Shown here piece after piece: positions 6,638-10,197 of a stretch of DNA of 10,197 nucleotides. Position 1 is the stretch's first letter. Every line of letters begins with the position of its first letter. A program made the position numbers and the translations under genes. The notes below the pieces were generated by a model. It made no database searches, was not told the DNA's origin, and worked only from the letters and a program-made list of their open reading frames with translations. The stretch is from DASXTB01 sp036505615. GTDB taxonomy: Bacteria; Acidobacteriota; UBA6911; JACQSX01. The stretch is taken from contig DASXTB010000311.1 of assembly GCA_036505615.1 (NCBI GenBank), positions 1 through 10,197 on the forward strand, in the 5' to 3' direction.

Positions 6638-8086
6638 TCAGGTTCCTACAGTCGCTGCTCCAATTTTTCGATGCGTTCTCACACGTCCGTCTGAAACCCA
6701 CGCAGAACCGCAAAGACCATCTTTCGAAGTTGTCCGTTGGTCAATTTGGGCAATGGCTAACGCAAAGCCTAAAATCGATCCCAACATCAGCAGGACAAAA
6801 GGATCGCCGTAAATTTGGTGGGCGGTTGTGAATTCAACAGCGTTGGCGCCTAAAAGAGCAAGCAACCCAAACACCATCCTAGCCCGCACGGAACTTCTGT
6901 TATTCACATCCCTTGCGAGCTGCCACAGAACGCGAAGAAGCCCGGCGAGCAGCCAAAAGAGCAAAGCCAGGCCGGGAACCCCAAGCTCCGCTAGAACTTT
7001 CCCCAGCCCCCCTTCGGCCGCCCCTCCTACTATATCGGCGCCGCCGCCAAAATATTGCGCCCCTTGACTGCCCGTGCCAGCGCCCGCGCCGAACAATCCG
7101 TTCTGAGCAATAATCCATTTGAACGAATCGATGGTCATACCGCGGAGGCGCTCGATGGCATCGCTGCCGGCGGCAGTCGATCCCCGTTCCACGTAGGGAC
7201 GGTAAACCGAAACTTTTTCCTCGGAGAACCAGTTCGTCTGTGCGAAAAGAGCGGCTGCGACGCCCAACAGCAGCAGCAGAACAGCCAAACGCTGCGCGCC
7301 TCGACGAAAGTACGCTAACAAGAATGCGTAAATCACAAGAAACAATACAACCGCAACCAATCCCTTTCGGCGGCCGGTCAGCAAAATCGCGACGATTAAA
7401 AATGGCATACCGATACCGGCTATCCAATAAAAGCGGGCGCTTCGGCGGGCAGATACGGCCAGCAGGATCAGTAAGCATGCCGCCGTGCTTGCATGCCAGG
7501 CTGCATTTTCGGAGCTGCGCAGAAAGCCAGAAAGAAGCTGAAGACGTTCGCCCGTAGCGGCCGAATAGATGATTTGTTCCACGCCGACCGCACGCAACAG
7601 ATTTCCTTCGTAGCCCATTACTGATAGATAAACGCCCGAAACAAGGACGGCGCTGCACAAAATGTAAAAACTAATCAGCCTAAAAACATCACTCTCGTTC
7701 CGGGCAAAATGGTAAGCGACAAAGATAGCAGGAAGAGGCGCAAAATAAGCCAGCAGGCCAATAGCAGCAATCACTGGGCTGCCTGTCGAAAGAAAGGCAA
7801 TGCCACTTTGAACGACAACCAGAGCTAAAAACATCTTTATCGCGAGCTGCATGTTCCGTGACTGAACCCCGAGTGTACCTAGCCTCAAGCCCTGCTTTCT
7901 GTCTGCCATGAACGTCGCAGCAACAAAGGCGACCACCACCACATTCAAGAACAATGGTTCACCGGGAAGCATTTTTCGGATAGGGTCTGCAAGAAAGCCG
8001 GCCAAGATGCTGAGAAAGATTCCCTTTCGCGGATCTACCAGACAGATCGCCAATGCGAGCGATGCGAGCAGAGCAACTTCAACCAT
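6638..8086 (-). CDS. Polytopic membrane protein, O-antigen polymerase/ligase-like (Wzy/WaaL superfamily)
   Basis: A 482-residue integral membrane protein with about ten or more hydrophobic segments, for example residues 3-17, 46-60, 81-99, 104-125, 135-156, 199-212, 222-237, 241-260, 267-282, 364-388, 403-416 and 429-447. The order fits the O-antigen ligase/polymerase superfamily: LTGRRKGLVA (236-245) resembles its conserved TGSR-G motif, a large extracytoplasmic loop spans about 283-362, and GLFGAGAGTGS then AEGGLGKVLAELGVPGLALL (356 onward) resemble the loop-to-helix end. Known members polymerise lipid-linked repeat units or ligate glycan to an acceptor on the periplasmic face. The usual His-Asn at the loop-helix boundary is replaced by Glu-Gly here, so the exact reaction is uncertain. 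The ATG directly follows the upstream TAA. An AAGGAG lies 13 bases upstream (8105-8100). The last 30 residues form a polar tail of unknown role. Confidence 0.85.
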   Translation of the reverse strand: MVEVALLASLALAICLVDPRKGIFLSILAGFLADPIRKMLPGEPLFLNVVVVAFVAATFMADRKQGLRLGTLGVQSRNMQLAIKMFLALVVVQSGIAFLSTGSPVIAAIGLLAYFAPLPAIFVAYHFARNESDVFRLISFYILCSAVLVSGVYLSVMGYEGNLLRAVGVEQIIYSAATGERLQLLSGFLRSSENAAWHASTAACLLILLAVSARRSARFYWIAGIGMPFLIVAILLTGRRKGLVAVVLFLVIYAFLLAYFRRGAQRLAVLLLLLGVAAALFAQTNWFSEEKVSVYRPYVERGSTAAGSDAIERLRGMTIDSFKWIIAQNGLFGAGAGTGSQGAQYFGGGADIVGGAAEGGLGKVLAELGVPGLALLFWLLAGLLRVLWQLARDVNNRSSVRARMVFGLLALLGANAVEFTTAHQIYGDPFVLLMLGSILGFALAIAQIDQRTTSKDGLCGSAWVSDGRVRTHRKIGAATVGT

Positions 8087-9001
8087 TTACTTGTCGAGAC
8101 TCCTTATCTCCGGTTCAAGAAGTCGCGCGCCGCGCAAATACAGAATCCCCGCCCAGCACAAACCCAACAACTCCGCAATCAGCGTAACAGGAATCCACCA
8201 AGGTCGGCGCAGATGGTGTTTCGTTCGAACGGCCCGGAAACAACGCTGCAAGATCGCCGACAGACAGGAGGGTACGCTCTTGTTGCGCAGCGCATAGTAG
8301 TGAGCTCCGACAGCGTGTGCCGGACTGATCGTAGTGAGGTGCAAGCCGAAGGCCCGTGTCCCACCGCTATGTACCTTAAGGTGTTTAATGCAAGCAGCAG
8401 GTTCAAAGAGAATCCTGCCGCCCGCAGCCAGGACACGATCTGCAAAATCCGCCTCAAAGCGATAGCCGGCTTTCACAAAATTTTCGTCGAAGCCGCCCGC
8501 CTGGATGGCAAACTTGCGATTGACAGAGAAATTACCCCCCATAAACTCGCTGACCCAAACGCGCCGGCTCGAGCAAAAACGAAATGAGCCAGCGTCATCA
8601 CCTGGGGATAAAGGCGCTTCCCCAGGCTGCAAGACTTGCCCAGCCACGACCGCGCAACGTTCTCGACGGTGCGCTGCGGCATGAGCACCTATCAAATGAA
8701 CATCTGGAATAATGTCGTCGTCCAAAAAGAGCACAACTTCCTGCCGGGCTTCGGTTAACCCGACATTCATCGCGTGGGGAATGGAGGGAGAGTCGGCATG
8801 TATCCAACGAATCTGTCCTTTCTGTTCCCACCTACTTAAGGCAACGATGCTGGATTCATCGTGATCGGGCGTCTGGTCAACAACCAGAACTTCGGCCGGA
8901 GGCGGACTCAATTCCTGGACAGAGACAATCGTGTCCAGTAAGACTTGCTCACGCCGATAGGTCGGAATGACGACCGAAACGTGTTCTTGTGACTTGGGCA
9001 T
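8087..9001 (-). CDS. Family 2 glycosyltransferase with C-terminal hydrophobic segment
   Basis: A 304-residue GT-A enzyme when started at the ATG at 9001, where the family pattern begins: VSVVIPTYRRE (8-18). Nucleotide-binding Asp is in VLVVDQTPD (38-46), the metal-binding motif is FLDDDIIPD (92-100), the acceptor region is FMGGNFSVNRK (153-163), and a candidate catalytic acid is in FEADFADRV (182-190). Residues 268-289 are hydrophobic and may anchor or dip into the membrane. It would add a sugar to the lipid-linked glycan from the cytoplasmic side; the sugar cannot be predicted. The frame is open further upstream to 9118, but that would add 39 residues with no family resemblance and deepen the overlap with the acyltransferase. 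Even from 9001 it overlaps that gene by 53 bases. No strong ribosome binding site is seen. The stop TAA abuts the next start. Confidence 0.92.
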   Translation of the reverse strand: MPKSQEHVSVVIPTYRREQVLLDTIVSVQELSPPPAEVLVVDQTPDHDESSIVALSRWEQKGQIRWIHADSPSIPHAMNVGLTEARQEVVLFLDDDIIPDVHLIGAHAAAHRRERCAVVAGQVLQPGEAPLSPGDDAGSFRFCSSRRVWVSEFMGGNFSVNRKFAIQAGGFDENFVKAGYRFEADFADRVLAAGGRILFEPAACIKHLKVHSGGTRAFGLHLTTISPAHAVGAHYYALRNKSVPSCLSAILQRCFRAVRTKHHLRRPWWIPVTLIAELLGLCWAGILYLRGARLLEPEIRSLDK

Positions 9002-9578
9002 TACGATGAAGTTCGTTGCGATATCGAATGATCGTGGCGGGGACGCCAGCCACAACCGCCATTGGAGGGACATTACGGGTAACCACTGACCCTGCGCCGA
9101 CGACCGCACCGTTGCCAATGGTCACGCCGGCTAAAACAATGGCTTTAGTTCCGAGCCACACGTCCCGGCCTATGGCAACTGATTTGGCAATACATTCTTG
9201 TTCATCAATACGATAATTCGGGTCCAAGCGATGCTGATGGTCAGTGATGAAACATCCCGGAGCTATAAGACTATTGTCGCCAATAACCAATCTGCTCTGG
9301 ATATCAAATTGAGTTCCACGACCTATGAAGAGGTAACCGCCACATTCGACGCTCGCCCCGTCGTCTACAATTTTTATATACACATCATCTTCCAACATGC
9401 AACGCGTCCCTAACATCAGGCACCACGGCCGCTCGATTCGGCATCCAGAGCCCACGAACACCTTCTCCTGGAGAACAGCGCCCCGCAACGTCAGAATATT
9501 TGCTCTCAGGCGTCCCATCGCCAGGCGTCCTAAATTCCGCATCTTTTCCGCGTCGTGCTGGATTCTCAAAGTACTCAT
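8949..9578 (-). CDS. Hexapeptide-repeat O-acetyltransferase (left-handed beta-helix)
   Basis: A 209-residue acyltransferase of the WbbJ/NodL/CysE-like superfamily. After a basic N-terminus, imperfect hexapeptide repeats run from about 40 to 175, including IGRGTQ (85-90), IGDNSL (99-104), IGRDVW (136-141), GVTIGNGAVVGAGSVVT (151-167) and the closing VAGVPATIIR (176-185), the usual GxPAK-type end of the acetyl-CoA site with Thr in place of Lys. TDHQHR at 112-117 carries the conserved catalytic histidine region of this family. The family works as trimers, transferring acetyl from acetyl-CoA to a sugar hydroxyl or amine. Here it probably decorates the polysaccharide or a precursor. The start overlaps the methyltransferase stop (ATGA, 9578-9575), indicating coupling. 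A weak GTGGGA lies upstream. The last 24 residues form a polar tail that overlaps the next gene. Confidence 0.92.
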   Translation of the reverse strand: MSTLRIQHDAEKMRNLGRLAMGRLRANILTLRGAVLQEKVFVGSGCRIERPWCLMLGTRCMLEDDVYIKIVDDGASVECGGYLFIGRGTQFDIQSRLVIGDNSLIAPGCFITDHQHRLDPNYRIDEQECIAKSVAIGRDVWLGTKAIVLAGVTIGNGAVVGAGSVVTRNVPPMAVVAGVPATIIRYRNELHRNAQVTRTRFGRHSDLSA

Positions 9579-10197
9579 CGGTGTCCCACAACAAGCAGTT
9601 GGTGGGTTAAACGCTTGCTCAATCCCGGAAGGTTAAGTGTCATCCCGTCCATCATTTGTAGCATCGTGGCGGGCAATATCGAATGCAAATAGCGGATCTT
9701 CATGTGACCGGAAATCCACGGAGTTTCAAAATATTTGACAAACACGCGCCTGAAACCGCTATTTCTGAAAATTTCGAGAAGTTCATTTTCGTGATACGCG
9801 AAAAAATGCCCATCACCATCGGCGAAGTACTGCCGATCTTCGTACTGAGACACGTCACCAAGTTTGGAGAAACTTGGAAGGGAGTTTTTTAAATACAATC
9901 CATTCGGCGTGGTCACCACCAAACGTCCTGCTTGAACGAGCCATTGGTGCAGCCGGCGAATAAGTTTTTCCGGATGAACGAGATGCTCAATCGTCTGATT
10001 GCAAAAGATTAGGTCGAAGCGATCTTCTAATTCGACCTCGAGCACGTTGCCGCAAACGAAGTGAGCCTCTCCCCTTTCGTGGCGGGACACAGCGTAATCC
10101 AAAAAGTCCTGGCGAATATCTAAGGCCCAGACTCGATGTCCTCGTTCGGCCAGAAGCAGGGCCAACGTTCCCTGGGCACAACCGACATCCAGGATTT
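9575..10197 (-). CDS. Class I SAM-dependent methyltransferase (5' end outside window)
   Basis: The frame is open to the right edge, so only the last 206 or so residues are visible. The first visible residues are ILDVGCAQG, the SAM-binding motif I. They lie upstream of a TTG at 10165 that could otherwise be taken as a start, so the gene clearly begins beyond the window. Later features are VWALDI with the acidic residue that contacts the ribose of SAM, FDLIFCNQTIEHLVHPEKLIRR, and GRLVVTTPNG. These are typical of Methyltransf_11/23, UbiG-like proteins. In a polysaccharide cluster the likely target is a sugar hydroxyl or a lipid-linked glycan end, but the fold alone does not show the substrate. 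Its stop TGA overlaps the acyltransferase ATG by four bases. The C-terminal segment after about residue 150 of the visible part is not family-conserved to my eye. Confidence 0.93.
   Translation of the reverse strand, partial: ILDVGCAQGTLALLLAERGHRVWALDIRQDFLDYAVSRHERGEAHFVCGNVLEVELEDRFDLIFCNQTIEHLVHPEKLIRRLHQWLVQAGRLVVTTPNGLYLKNSLPSFSKLGDVSQYEDRQYFADGDGHFFAYHENELLEIFRNSGFRRVFVKYFETPWISGHMKIRYLHSILPATMLQMMDGMTLNLPGLSKRLTHQLLVVGHR

Noticed and set aside
6900..7658. Minus-strand frame of 252 codons within the membrane-protein gene
   Set aside because: It is Arg/Cys-rich and lacks domains, while the overlapping frame encodes a coherent set of membrane helices.
9002..9118. Upstream start for the family 2 glycosyltransferase at 9118
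   Set aside because: The extra 39 residues resemble no glycosyltransferase N-terminus and lie fully within the acyltransferase gene.
9575..10165. Methyltransferase starting at TTG 10165
   Set aside because: SAM-binding motif I (ILDVGCAQG) is encoded upstream of this codon up to the window edge, so the real start lies outside.
1..10197. Exosortase/PEP-CTERM locus, CRISPR array or phage defence system
   Set aside because: AsnB and family 4 glycosyltransferases also occur in exosortase clusters, but no exosortase, PEP-CTERM protein, spaced repeat array, nuclease or defence domain is visible.

Overview
The window is part of a surface-polysaccharide (O-antigen, capsule or exopolysaccharide) biosynthesis cluster from a bacterium, probably a Gram-negative environmental lineage. 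All eight genes lie on the minus strand and are read from right to left. The gene types (family 2 and family 4 glycosyltransferases, a hexapeptide acyltransferase, a polytopic polymerase/ligase-like protein, an AsnB-type amidotransferase and a SAM methyltransferase) and a moderate GC content fit this. I cannot name a phylum. Both edges cut through genes, so the cluster continues on both sides.

In transcription order: a class I SAM-dependent methyltransferase (5' part outside the window, ends at 9575); a left-handed beta-helix acyltransferase (9578-8949, ATGA overlap); a family 2 glycosyltransferase (9001-8087); a multi-membrane-pass O-antigen polymerase/ligase-like protein (8086-6638, directly abutting); a 388-bp gap holding a 206-bp palindromic element; a family 4 glycosyltransferase (6249-5083); a 1030-residue protein joining a complete glutamine-dependent asparagine-synthase-like amidotransferase to a complete family 4 glycosyltransferase (5081-1989); another family 4 glycosyltransferase (1983-847); a 123-bp gap holding a second inverted repeat; and the start of a WaaE/KdtX-like family 2 glycosyltransferase (723 to beyond position 1).

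The simplest reading is that the glycosyltransferases assemble a repeat unit on a lipid carrier, the acyltransferase, methyltransferase and amidotransferase decorate it or its sugar precursors, and the membrane protein polymerises or ligates the product. No flippase, chain-length regulator, exporter, initiating sugar-phosphate transferase, nucleotide-sugar enzyme or exosortase is visible. They would have to lie outside the window.

The most unusual items are the AsnB-GT4 fusion and the two palindromic elements. The elements occupy the only two long gaps in an otherwise tightly packed gene string. The larger one has approximately 58-bp inverted arms, and each arm carries its own hairpin with a compensated base-pair change between copies. 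I see no CRISPR array, tRNA, rRNA, transposase or clearly supported promoter.
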